Source of the DNA: JAISFI01 sp031552425
Lineage (GTDB): Bacteria > Bacteroidota > Bacteroidia > Bacteroidales > Azobacteroidaceae
Length of the DNA: 13,711 nucleotides
Reading direction: 5' to 3'
Assembly: GCA_031552425.1 (NCBI GenBank)
Contig: JAVBMM010000183.1
Span: 1 to 13,711, forward strand
Shown: piece by piece, positions 7,094-13,711 of the stretch
How positions within the stretch are numbered: the first letter of the stretch is position 1
Layout of the letters: every line of letters starts with the position of its first letter
Notes under the pieces: model-generated
What the model was told of the DNA's origin: nothing
What the model saw: only the letters and a program-made list of their open reading frames with translations
The model's database searches: none
Program-made: the position numbers and the translations under genes

Positions 7094-7858
7094 ATGAAAG
7101 AGCGGATCGTTGGAATAATGGGTGCTATGCCGGAAGAGGTAGATGGAGTAGTAAACCTTTTAGAAGATAAACAGGAATATTTAATAGGGATGAGAACCTA
7201 TTTTGTTGGAAAACTTAATGGTATTAAAACGGTAGTTGTATTCTCAAGGTGGGGTAAAGTAGCAGCTGCAACCACCGTTTCAACATTAATTCTCAAATTT
7301 AATGTAACTGAAATAATATTTACCGGGGTATCCGGTGCGGTGGATGATAGGCTAAACATTGGAGATATTGTTGTGGCAAAACGACTAATACAACATGATT
7401 TAGACGGGAGACCATTGATGGATGAATTTGAAATCCCTTTACTTAATATTAAATATATAGAAACGCAGCAAGAGCAATTAAAAACTGTAACAAATGCCAT
7501 TAATAATTTAATTAACGATAATCATCTTCCATCTGTTATTGATGTTACTGAATTGAAACGATTCAATATTACAAATCCGAAATTATTTATTGGAGACATT
7601 GCCAGTGGAGATAAATTTTTTTCAAAAAAGAGTGAAAAAGATGAGTTATTGAAGAAATTACCTTTGACATTATGCGTGGAAATGGAAGGAGCTGCAGTCT
7701 CTCAGGTATGTTATGAATATCATATTCCATTTACAATCGTAAGAACAATCTCGGATACTGCTGATGAAAAGTCTCATATTGATTTTCCTCGTTTTATAGA
7801 AAAAATTTCTAACAAATACTCAATTGAAATTATAAAAAACATTTTTCAACAGTATTAA
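7094..7858 (+). CDS. 5'-methylthioadenosine/S-adenosylhomocysteine nucleosidase family protein
   Basis: The 254-residue protein opens with GIMGAMPEEV, the family start in which the catalytic glutamate aligns with Glu15. It contains FTGVSGAVDD...IGDIVVA (about 76-95), HDLDGRP (101-107), VEMEGAAVSQVC (195-206, ribose-binding Met197 and Glu198) and RTISDTAD (217-224) with Asp221 in the place of the purine-protonating aspartate. All main catalytic residues are therefore present. The enzyme would cleave the glycosidic bond of MTA or SAH to free adenine, in the cytosol, as part of methyl-donor recycling. It is longer than the usual ~230 residues because of an additional segment at about 118-165. 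The gene stands alone downstream of the Fic remnant with no related gene beside it. Specificity for MTA/SAH against other purine nucleosides is inferred from motifs only. Confidence 0.85.
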   Translation: MKERIVGIMGAMPEEVDGVVNLLEDKQEYLIGMRTYFVGKLNGIKTVVVFSRWGKVAAATTVSTLILKFNVTEIIFTGVSGAVDDRLNIGDIVVAKRLIQHDLDGRPLMDEFEIPLLNIKYIETQQEQLKTVTNAINNLINDNHLPSVIDVTELKRFNITNPKLFIGDIASGDKFFSKKSEKDELLKKLPLTLCVEMEGAAVSQVCYEYHIPFTIVRTISDTADEKSHIDFPRFIEKISNKYSIEIIKNIFQQY

Positions 7859-8051
7859 AAGTTGAATCATAACTGATTCTATACTAAATAAAAGAAGATT
7901 AAAACAGGAAGGGTTGGATTAATGTGAAATACAAGAAATAATAGCTTTTTAATAGTTAATAAATGTAAATTAACATTTGTATATGTGAAATATATTATTT
8001 ACCTTTAAATATTATTTCTATCCTGAATCAATCATTCTTCTTAAACATACT

Positions 8052-8089
8052 AAAAACGGGTATTTTCATTGAAAATGCCCGTTTTTTTT
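8052..8089. terminator. Bidirectional terminator between the nucleosidase gene and guaA
   Basis: The arms at 8052-8067 and 8071-8086 pair over 16 bp (one G-T pair) around an ATT loop. There is an A run before and a T run after, so it works on either strand. It lies about 195 bases after the nucleosidase stop and can also stop minus-strand transcripts leaving guaA. Confidence 0.88.
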
Positions 8090-8093
8090 GAAA

Positions 8094-8182
8094 TATAGTA
8101 GGGTTGTAATGTGTCTACAATAGGACTATAAGACTCTTGCAGTAGGACTATAATGTATCTATAGCCCTACTATAATGTATAA
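8094..8182. repeat. Cluster of imperfect ~22-base repeats within an inverted repeat
   Basis: Four related units of about 21-23 bases follow one another, starting near 8098, 8121, 8142 and 8164, with a shared core close to TAGGACTATAATGTATCTA. The outer ends are perfect 10-base inverted arms, TATAGTAGGG (8094-8103) and CCCTACTATA (8165-8174). No gene lies within it. It could be a folded RNA tail, an extra terminator-like structure, or a small dispersed intergenic repeat. Confidence 0.6.
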
Positions 8183-8285
8183 AAAGCAAAATATTACTGA
8201 ATTCGCTCGCTTGTATTCATTGAATATTGCAAATATTAGTTAATAATTATTAAATTTTAATATTTAATGAAGCGATGTTAGGCTA

Positions 8286-9803
8286 CTATTCCCACTCGAT
8301 TGTTGCAGGAGGCTTGGAGCTAATATCGTAAACAACCCGATTTACACCTTTTACTTTGTTGATGATTTCATTCGAAACTTTTGCCATAAACTCGTAAGGT
8401 AAATGTACCCAATCAGCGGTCATAGCATCGGTTGAAGATACCGCGCGGAGTGCAACAGCATTTTCATAGGTACGTTCGTCTCCCATAACACCGACAGATT
8501 GAACGGGAAGTAAAATAGCTCCGGCTTGCCAAACGTTGTCGTATAAATTCCACGCACGTAATTCACGAATAAAAACATCATCAGCATCTTGTAATACCCG
8601 AACTTTTTCCGGAGTGATATCTCCAAGGATACGAACTCCTAATCCCGGGCCGGGGAAAGGATGACGATTAATCAAATGAGGCATCATGCCTAATTCTCTT
8701 CCTACGCGACGGACTTCATCTTTGAATAACAATTTTAGCGGCTCAACTAATTTCAAATTCATTTTTTCAGGAAGTCCTCCCACATTATGGTGAGATTTGA
8801 TAACAGTACCTGTAATGGAAAGAGATTCAATGATATCAGGATAAATTGTTCCTTGTCCTAACCATTTTACATCTTTCATTTTCTTGGCTTCATCGTCAAA
8901 TACATCAATAAAACCTTTTCCAATGATTTTCCTCTTTTTTTCAGGATCGGTGACTCCTGCCAGTTCTTTGTAAAATTTGTCTTTTGCATCAATCCCGATT
9001 ACATTTAGTCCGAGATGTTCATAGTCTCGTAATACATTTTCAAATTCATTTTTGCGCAATAAACCATGATCTACAAAAATACAGGTAAGATTGCTACCGA
9101 TGGCTTTATTCAATAGAACAGCTGTAACAGAAGAATCTACTCCTCCGGAAAGAGCTAAAATTACTTTATCATTTCCTAATTGAACTTTTAATTCTTCTAC
9201 TGTGTGTTCAATGAAAGATGCGGGAGTCCAATCTTTTTTCATTCCACAGATATTGAGAAAATTATCGAGGAACAAAGTACCATCTTCAGAATGAAAAACT
9301 TCGGGATGGAATTGTACTCCCCAAGTTTGTTCTCCGTCCACTTTATATGCAGCTACTTTTACGTCATTTGTTTTTGCAATAATTATGAAATTAGAGGGTA
9401 ATTGCGTAATAGTATCACCGTGAGACATCCAAACTTCAGATTGTTCTTTCGCTTCTTTGAGTAATAAATCGCTCTTATCAACAGGAGTTAACACAGCCCT
9501 GCCATATTCTCTTGAATCACCTTTCTCTACTTTTCCTCCAGATGCATGAGCTATATATTGAGCTCCATAACAAATGCCTAATACCGGATATTTACCTCTG
9601 ATTCCTGATAAATCTATTTTGAATGCTTCTTTGTCATTAACGGAAAATGGGCTTCCGGAAAGGATAACACCTTTTACCGTTTTATCATTTTCAGGAAATT
9701 TATTATATGGAACGATTTCACAATATGTATTCAACTCTCGTAAACGGCGTCCGATAAGTTGTGTTGTCTGAGATCCGAAATCAAGAATGATAATTTTTTC
9801 CAT
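8286..9803 (-). CDS. guaA: GMP synthase (glutamine-hydrolysing)
   Basis: GuaA converts XMP, ATP and glutamine to GMP in the last step of guanine nucleotide synthesis in the cytosol. From the ATG at 9803 the product is 505 residues, close to the usual single-chain length. The N-terminal glutamine amidotransferase domain shows GICYGAQ with nucleophile Cys78 and HPEVFHS with His166 and Glu168. The ATP pyrophosphatase domain has the P-loop SGGVDSS at 219-225. The C-terminal dimerisation domain ends in the conserved KPPATIEWE. The frame could open nine codons earlier at a TTG (9830), but that codon falls inside the predicted promoter, so the ATG at 9803 is preferred. The gene ends with TAG and faces the nucleosidase gene across a shared terminator. 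It is divergent from the ytxH-acnA cluster. Confidence 0.97.
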   Translation of the reverse strand: MEKIIILDFGSQTTQLIGRRLRELNTYCEIVPYNKFPENDKTVKGVILSGSPFSVNDKEAFKIDLSGIRGKYPVLGICYGAQYIAHASGGKVEKGDSREYGRAVLTPVDKSDLLLKEAKEQSEVWMSHGDTITQLPSNFIIIAKTNDVKVAAYKVDGEQTWGVQFHPEVFHSEDGTLFLDNFLNICGMKKDWTPASFIEHTVEELKVQLGNDKVILALSGGVDSSVTAVLLNKAIGSNLTCIFVDHGLLRKNEFENVLRDYEHLGLNVIGIDAKDKFYKELAGVTDPEKKRKIIGKGFIDVFDDEAKKMKDVKWLGQGTIYPDIIESLSITGTVIKSHHNVGGLPEKMNLKLVEPLKLLFKDEVRRVGRELGMMPHLINRHPFPGPGLGVRILGDITPEKVRVLQDADDVFIRELRAWNLYDNVWQAGAILLPVQSVGVMGDERTYENAVALRAVSSTDAMTADWVHLPYEFMAKVSNEIINKVKGVNRVVYDISSKPPATIEWE

Positions 9804-9827
9804 CGTGTTACTTTTGTATTTAGCATG

Positions 9828-9835
9828 CAAAATTA
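9828..9835 (-). promoter_or_regulatory. -7 promoter box of guaA
   Basis: On the minus strand these bases read TAATTTTG, a match to TAnnTTTG, 24 bases before the ATG at 9803. The -33 region is AT-rich without a clear TTTG. This placement decides the choice of the guaA start. Confidence 0.55.
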
Positions 9836-9856
9836 CAAAAATACTTTAAAAATCTC

Positions 9857-9886
9857 TTTGGAAGAACCAAATTGTTTGTAATTTTG
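9857..9886 (+). promoter_or_regulatory. Promoter of the ytxH-like gene cluster
   Basis: TTTG (9857-9860), 18 bases of spacer and TAATTTTG (9879-9886) make a Bacteroidetes-type promoter. It is divergent from the guaA promoter, with less than 50 bases between the two -7 boxes. The leader to the ATG at 9942 is about 50 nt. Confidence 0.6.
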
Positions 9887-9941
9887 TTTTATAAAAAAGC
9901 TCGAGAATAAAGTATGGTTTAATATATAAAATCCAATAGTT

Positions 9942-10154
9942 ATGAGTAGCAATTTCAAATTTATTTTAGGCGTAGCAGTCGGAGCAGCGGTAGGAGCTGC
10001 TATAGGATATGCGATTTCTTCCGGAAAAAAAGATGAATGGTTGGAAATATTAAAAGATAAAGCGGAAAAAATTAAAGATGATCTGGAAATGGCCGCAGAT
10101 AAAATTAATAATTCAGTACAAGGAATAGCTAGCCGGGTAGTGTATGATGAATAA
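9942..10154 (+). CDS. YtxH-like small membrane protein
   Basis: The 70-residue product has one N-terminal membrane segment (about residues 7-25, FILGVAVGAAVGAAIGYAIS, rich in small residues and Gly/Ala repeats), then a charged amphipathic helix with many Lys, Asp and Glu. This is the pattern of YtxH/gas-vesicle-like proteins, which are small stress-associated membrane proteins in many bacteria. Their molecular role is not established. It is the first gene of a plus-strand cluster, preceded by a good promoter. Its stop lies within the start of the next gene: the last 11 bases are shared, so translation of the two is probably coupled. Confidence 0.78.
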   Translation: MSSNFKFILGVAVGAAVGAAIGYAISSGKKDEWLEILKDKAEKIKDDLEMAADKINNSVQGIASRVVYDE

Positions 10155-10515
10155 GAAAGATAATATGTTAGATTTTTTGAAAGACGTCAAAGAAGATATT
10201 TCTAAATACTTAGATTTAAGATTGAAACTCTTAAAAATAGAAGTCTATGAAAAAGCAGGAAAAATATCTTCTGTATTATCTGTTTTATTAATCATATTTT
10301 TTGTCGCCTTTTTTGCCATTTTATTCTTGTTTCTGGCTTTGGGATTTTATTGGGGAAATCTCTTAGGTAGCTTGGCTTTAGGAATGTGCTTGGTGGGAGG
10401 AATATACATATTGGTACTATTAACCGTAATTTTGTTCAGAAAAAAAATTATGGGAAAAATTTTCAATTTGTTTATTACCGAATTAATAGAAGACGATGAA
10501 GAAGAAAACAAATAA
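10144..10515 (+). CDS. Holin-X/DUF1469-like membrane protein
   Basis: The 123-residue protein has an amphipathic N-terminal helix (residues 8-40), two long membrane segments (about 41-66 and 73-97) and an acidic tail ending EDDEEENK. This layout is that of the so-called phage holin family / Actinobacterial Holin-X proteins (PF07332 type). These are chromosomal, are not proven holins, and usually sit beside YtxH-like genes. It begins with two ATG codons (10144 and 10147), overlapping the previous gene by 11 bases. Its end overlaps or nearly touches the next gene. No lysis or phage genes are present, so a role in envelope or membrane maintenance is more likely than cell lysis. Confidence 0.75.
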   Translation: MMNKKDNMLDFLKDVKEDISKYLDLRLKLLKIEVYEKAGKISSVLSVLLIIFFVAFFAILFLFLALGFYWGNLLGSLALGMCLVGGIYILVLLTVILFRKKIMGKIFNLFITELIEDDEEENK

Positions 10516-10867
10516 AATGACAGGAGCACAACGTTTGCAATATCGTAAAGAATTATTGAAAGGCAGGATATGTGAACAACAAAAAAAATTAGATAGTCAT
10601 TTTTCTTATATACAACAAAATATGGGCAGTGTGCTGTTAGGTATAACGGTGGCTGCTTTTTCTCGAAAACTTCCTTTAGAGTTTCGTTCCCTTATATCTT
10701 TGTTTTCAAATAAAGAAGGAGAACAAAATACTTCCGGAATAAAGACAGGTAAAACAATGCAAATGGTAAAATCCCTGTTACCTGTTTTGATAGAAATTGC
10801 CTTACCTTTTCTTTTAAGTGCCGGAGTAAAAACGTTAAAAAAGAAATTTTTTAACAAGAAAATATGA
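10496..10867 (+). CDS. Conserved-looking small membrane protein of unknown function
   Basis: I do not recognise the family. The 123-residue product is strongly basic, with an N-terminal charged helix (about 10-33, RLQYRKELLKGRI). A weak hydrophobic patch lies at 43-56, followed by a polar linker. One clear hydrophobic segment near 92-110 (SLLPVLIEIALPFLLSAGV) comes before a Lys-rich end. It may be anchored in the inner membrane by the C-terminal segment. The start is uncertain: ATG 10496 overlaps the upstream gene by 20 bases, while ATG 10517 follows its stop by one base. Either way it is tightly coupled to the YtxH-like and holin-X-like genes, which suggests the three act together. It ends 32 bases before acnA with no terminator between. 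Confidence 0.7.
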   Translation: MKKKTNKMTGAQRLQYRKELLKGRICEQQKKLDSHFSYIQQNMGSVLLGITVAAFSRKLPLEFRSLISLFSNKEGEQNTSGIKTGKTMQMVKSLLPVLIEIALPFLLSAGVKTLKKKFFNKKI

Positions 10868-10899
10868 ATACTTTTACGCATTATTTAAAAATAAAATAG

Positions 10900-13173
10900 A
10901 TGTTTGATATAGAAATGATCCGAAATGTATACGACTTGTATACATTAAAAATGGAAAAGATTAGAGGTGTTTTGAACAGACCATTGACACTGACGGAGAA
11001 AATATTATATGCACATTTGTATGATGACAAAGATCTGGTAGATTTTAAAAGAGGAGAAGATTATGTCAATTTTTCTCCAGATAGAGTTTCTATGCAAGAT
11101 GCTACGGCACAAATGGCTTTACTACAGTTTATGAATGCCGGCCGTGATACAACGGCAGTTCCTTCGAGCGTTCATTGCGACCATTTGATACAAGCTCATC
11201 GATCCGCAGCATTGGATTTGGAACAAGCAGAAAAAAACAATAAAGAAGTATATGATTTTCTTCGAACAGTTTCCGATAAATACGGAATAGGTTTTTGGAA
11301 ACCCGGAGCAGGAATTATTCACCAAGTGGTACTGGAAAATTATGCTTTTCCAGGAGGAATGATGATAGGAACTGATTCTCATACTCCCAATGCAGGAGGT
11401 TTGGCTATGATAGCTATAGGGGTAGGAGGTTCCGATGCTATGGATGTTATGGCAGGAATGCCTTGGGAACTGAAGATGCCTAAGATCATTGGAGTGAAAT
11501 TAACGGGAAAATTAAACGGTTGGGCATCTCCTAAAGATGTGATTTTGAAATTGGCAGGTATTCTCACCGTAAAAGGAGGAACTAATTCTGTGATAGAATA
11601 TTTTGGGGAGGGTGCGGACAGTTTGTCAGCTACTGGAAAAGCAACTATTTGTAATATGGGAGCAGAAGTTGGGGCTACCACTTCTATTTTTCCTTATGAT
11701 GAGAAAATGGCAACATACCTAAAAGCTACCGGAAGGCAACAAGTTGTTGATGTTTGTGAATCCATTGCTTTTGATTTGCGTGCAGATCAAGAAGTCTACA
11801 TTACTCCGGAAAAGTATTATGATTCTTTAATTACTATTGACTTGGATACACTAGAGCCTTACATTAATGGCCCTTTTACTCCGGACTTGGCACATCCAAT
11901 ATCTGAATTTGCAGAAGCAGTAATGATGAATGGTTATCCGAGAAAAATGGAAGTGGGACTGATAGGTTCATGTACTAATTCATCTTATGAAGATATGAGT
12001 CGAGCAGCTTCTCTTGCGAAGCAGGTGAAACAAAAAGGTTTACAAGTAAAAGCCCAGTTGCTTATAAATCCTGGTTCCGAACAAATTCGATATACAGCTG
12101 ATAGAGATGGTATTTTGGGGGAATTGGAGAATATGGGAGGAGTATTGATGACTAATGCCTGTGGACCTTGTATAGGACAATGGAAGCGGGAAATGGATGA
12201 TCCTGAACGTCCTAATTCCATAGTGACTTCTTTTAATCGTAATTTTGCTAAGAGAAACGATGGAAACCCAAATACATACGCTTTTGTTGCATCTCCGGAG
12301 ATCGTAACGGCATTGACAATTGCAGGAGATCTTTGTTTTAATCCGTTGAAAGATAAGATATTGAACGCAGAAGGAAAATATGTTAAATTGGATGAACCGG
12401 CAGGTTTGGAACTTCCCGTTAAAGGTTACGATGTGAAAGAACTTGGGTACAGGGCACCTGATCCGGATGCAAATGTGGAAGTGATTGTTAATCCGTCTTC
12501 ACAACGCCTTCAACTATTGGAGCCGTTTTCTATTCCTGAAAATAAAGACGTATTATCAATGTCTTTGCTGGTAAAAGTGAAAGGAAAATGTACCACAGAC
12601 CATATATCCATGGCAGGTCCTTGGTTGAAATTCAGAGGACATTTGGAGAATATTTCTGACAATATGCTCATGGGAGCTGTTAACGCATTCAATGATGAAG
12701 TAAACTCAGTGTTAGATGCTGAAACAAAGGAATATACAACAGTTTCTGCATTGGCTGAAAAATATAAAAAGGAGAATATTTCTTCTGTAGTAGTTGCCGA
12801 AGAAAATTATGGAGAAGGTTCTTCCCGTGAACATGCAGCTATGGAACCTCGTTTTTTGAATGTAAAAGCCATTATTGTAAAGTCTTTTGCACGGATACAC
12901 GAAACCAATCTGAAAAAACAAGGAATGTTGGCATTAACCTTTGTAAATAAGGATGATTACAACAAGATACAAGAAAGTGATGTAGTCGAAATATCAGGGT
13001 TGTCTAAATTTTTTCCAGGGAAAAATTTACAAGTATCCCTAAAACACGTTGATGGAAGTTCGGAAACTTTTGAAGTATCCCACACATATAATGCCATGCA
13101 AATAGAATGGTATAAAGCAGGAAGCGCTTTGAACTATATGAAAAAAACAATAAATTCTATTCCTAATAAGTAA
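10900..13173 (+). CDS. acnA: Aconitate hydratase, mitochondrial type
   Basis: Aconitase isomerises citrate to isocitrate through cis-aconitate with a [4Fe-4S] cluster in the cytosol. The 757-residue protein has the length and motifs of the mitochondrial class. Three cluster ligands are visible: Cys358 in GLIGSCTNSS, and Cys421 and Cys424 in NACGPCIGQW. These are the same numbers as in mature pig heart aconitase. Other signatures are DHLIQAH (94-100), GTDSHTPNAGG (157-167), SFNRNFAKRNDG near 444-455, and the swivel-domain active-site loop GEGSSREHAA (638-647). All catalytic residues I can place are present. It starts 32 bases after the small membrane gene, and icd begins 3 bases after its stop, so acnA and icd are co-transcribed. 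Presence of this class beside icd is typical of Bacteroides-group bacteria, where it feeds 2-oxoglutarate and glutamate synthesis. The symbol follows Bacteroides usage. Confidence 0.96.
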   Translation: MFDIEMIRNVYDLYTLKMEKIRGVLNRPLTLTEKILYAHLYDDKDLVDFKRGEDYVNFSPDRVSMQDATAQMALLQFMNAGRDTTAVPSSVHCDHLIQAHRSAALDLEQAEKNNKEVYDFLRTVSDKYGIGFWKPGAGIIHQVVLENYAFPGGMMIGTDSHTPNAGGLAMIAIGVGGSDAMDVMAGMPWELKMPKIIGVKLTGKLNGWASPKDVILKLAGILTVKGGTNSVIEYFGEGADSLSATGKATICNMGAEVGATTSIFPYDEKMATYLKATGRQQVVDVCESIAFDLRADQEVYITPEKYYDSLITIDLDTLEPYINGPFTPDLAHPISEFAEAVMMNGYPRKMEVGLIGSCTNSSYEDMSRAASLAKQVKQKGLQVKAQLLINPGSEQIRYTADRDGILGELENMGGVLMTNACGPCIGQWKREMDDPERPNSIVTSFNRNFAKRNDGNPNTYAFVASPEIVTALTIAGDLCFNPLKDKILNAEGKYVKLDEPAGLELPVKGYDVKELGYRAPDPDANVEVIVNPSSQRLQLLEPFSIPENKDVLSMSLLVKVKGKCTTDHISMAGPWLKFRGHLENISDNMLMGAVNAFNDEVNSVLDAETKEYTTVSALAEKYKKENISSVVVAEENYGEGSSREHAAMEPRFLNVKAIIVKSFARIHETNLKKQGMLALTFVNKDDYNKIQESDVVEISGLSKFFPGKNLQVSLKHVDGSSETFEVSHTYNAMQIEWYKAGSALNYMKKTINSIPNK

Positions 13174-13176
13174 AAT

Positions 13177-13711
13177 ATGTCACAAAGAATATCGATAAAA
13201 AACGGAATTCTGCAAGTACCTGATATTCCGGAAATTCCTTATATTGAGGGAGATGGAATTGGACCGGAAATATGGCAGGCTGCCCGTTCTGTGATAGATA
13301 AAGCAGTTGATAAAGCATATAATGGAAAGCGAAAAATTGCTTGGCTGGAAGTACTTGGTGGAGAAAAAGCTTTTAAACAAACTGGTTCTTGGTTACCGGA
13401 TGAAACAATGGATAGTTTCAGACAATGTCTTGTTGGTATCAAAGGGCCATTAACAACTCCTGTAGGAGGTGGTATTCGTTCTCTCAATGTTGCTTTGCGG
13501 CAAGATTTGGATTTATATGTTTGTCTACGCCCCGTTCGTTGGTTTAAAGGGGTTTCCTCTCCGGTAAAAGAACCCCAGAAAGTAAATATGGTGGTATTTC
13601 GTGAAAATACAGAAGATATCTATGCCGGGATAGAATGGATGCAAGGAACGGATGAAGCAAAAAAATTCTATCGTTTTTTGAAGGAAGAAATGAATGTGAA
13701 GAAAGTTCGCT
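13177..13711 (+). CDS. icd: Isocitrate dehydrogenase (NADP-type), 5' part only
   Basis: From the ATG at 13177, three bases after the acnA stop, 178 codons are open to the window edge. The start MSQRISIKNGILQVPDIPEI is followed by IPYIEGDGIGPEIW, the nucleotide-binding beginning of decarboxylating dehydrogenases. Next are KGPLTTPVGGGIRSLNVALR, with the isocitrate-binding Ser/Asn/Arg cluster, LRPVRWF, and FRENTEDIYAGIEW near residues 147-160. This pattern is that of E. coli Icd-like NADP enzymes of about 400-420 residues, so over half the gene is missing. The reaction is oxidative decarboxylation of isocitrate to 2-oxoglutarate. It receives its substrate from the upstream aconitase. Cofactor type is inferred from family resemblance, because the deciding residues lie outside the window. 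Confidence 0.95.
   Translation, partial: MSQRISIKNGILQVPDIPEIPYIEGDGIGPEIWQAARSVIDKAVDKAYNGKRKIAWLEVLGGEKAFKQTGSWLPDETMDSFRQCLVGIKGPLTTPVGGGIRSLNVALRQDLDLYVCLRPVRWFKGVSSPVKEPQKVNMVVFRENTEDIYAGIEWMQGTDEAKKFYRFLKEEMNVKKVR

Larger units (their letters stand above)
7859..8285. other. Intergenic stretch between convergent genes
   Basis: This 427-base stretch between the nucleosidase and guaA holds a strong bidirectional terminator (8052-8089) and a cluster of short imperfect repeats (8094-8182), given separately. The remainder is AT-rich with no gene seen. Confidence 0.6.

Noticed and set aside
5598..7858. Fic gene plus nucleosidase as a toxin-antitoxin or phage-defence pair
   Set aside because: The inhibitory motif of the Fic protein is built in, the two genes are 200 bases apart with a remnant between, and no partner or sensor gene is visible. 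The idea is not supported beyond proximity.
9804..9830. Nine-codon extension of GuaA from a TTG
   Set aside because: The TTG overlaps the TAATTTTG promoter box, and GuaA proteins normally begin right at the MEKIIILDFG-like segment.
10144..10515. Phage holin as a sign of a prophage
   Set aside because: No lysin, structural, integrase or other phage genes nearby; this holin-X-like family is commonly chromosomal beside YtxH-like genes.
1..13711. CRISPR array, rRNA or a complete insertion sequence
   Set aside because: No regularly spaced identical repeats, no rRNA segments and no transposase frames were found on either strand.

Overview
The window reads as chromosomal DNA of a Bacteroidales-type bacterium. 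The evidence is AT-rich coding sequence, several TAnnTTTG promoter boxes of the Bacteroides type, a mitochondrial-type aconitase directly followed by an NADP-type isocitrate dehydrogenase, and Bacteroidetes-style lipoprotein signals. I cannot name the genus from sequence alone.

Left part (1-5500). An AraC-family regulator on the minus strand runs off the left edge. After a gene-poor stretch come a tRNA-Asp(GTC) with its own promoter and a strong symmetric hairpin terminator. This is followed by a minus-strand FAD-dependent oxidoreductase with a twin-arginine plus lipobox leader, and by a minus-strand ZIP-family metal transporter whose usual metal-site histidines are replaced. Divergent from the ZIP gene is a DUF1254/DUF1214 lipoprotein gene that ends at a clear terminator.

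Middle part (5500-8290), accessory in character. An intact class II Fic-domain gene with a C-terminal winged-helix region carries Cys in place of the first Arg of the Fic motif. It is bracketed by two copies (31 of 38 bases identical) of an inverted-repeat element, the first lying over the Fic promoter. Behind the second copy is a broken remnant of a different Fic gene, then an MTA/SAH nucleosidase gene. A bidirectional terminator and a cluster of short repeats close this part.

Right part (8286-13711), housekeeping. guaA (GMP synthase) is on the minus strand. Divergent from it starts a tight plus-strand cluster: a YtxH-like small membrane protein, a holin-X-like membrane protein and an unrecognised membrane protein, with overlapping or abutting reading frames. 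Then come aconitase (acnA) and the 5' part of icd, cut by the right edge. Aconitase and isocitrate dehydrogenase perform consecutive steps from citrate to 2-oxoglutarate, and citrate synthase would be expected just outside the window. The most notable material is the Fic locus: altered catalytic motif, paired operator-like repeats and the decayed second Fic.
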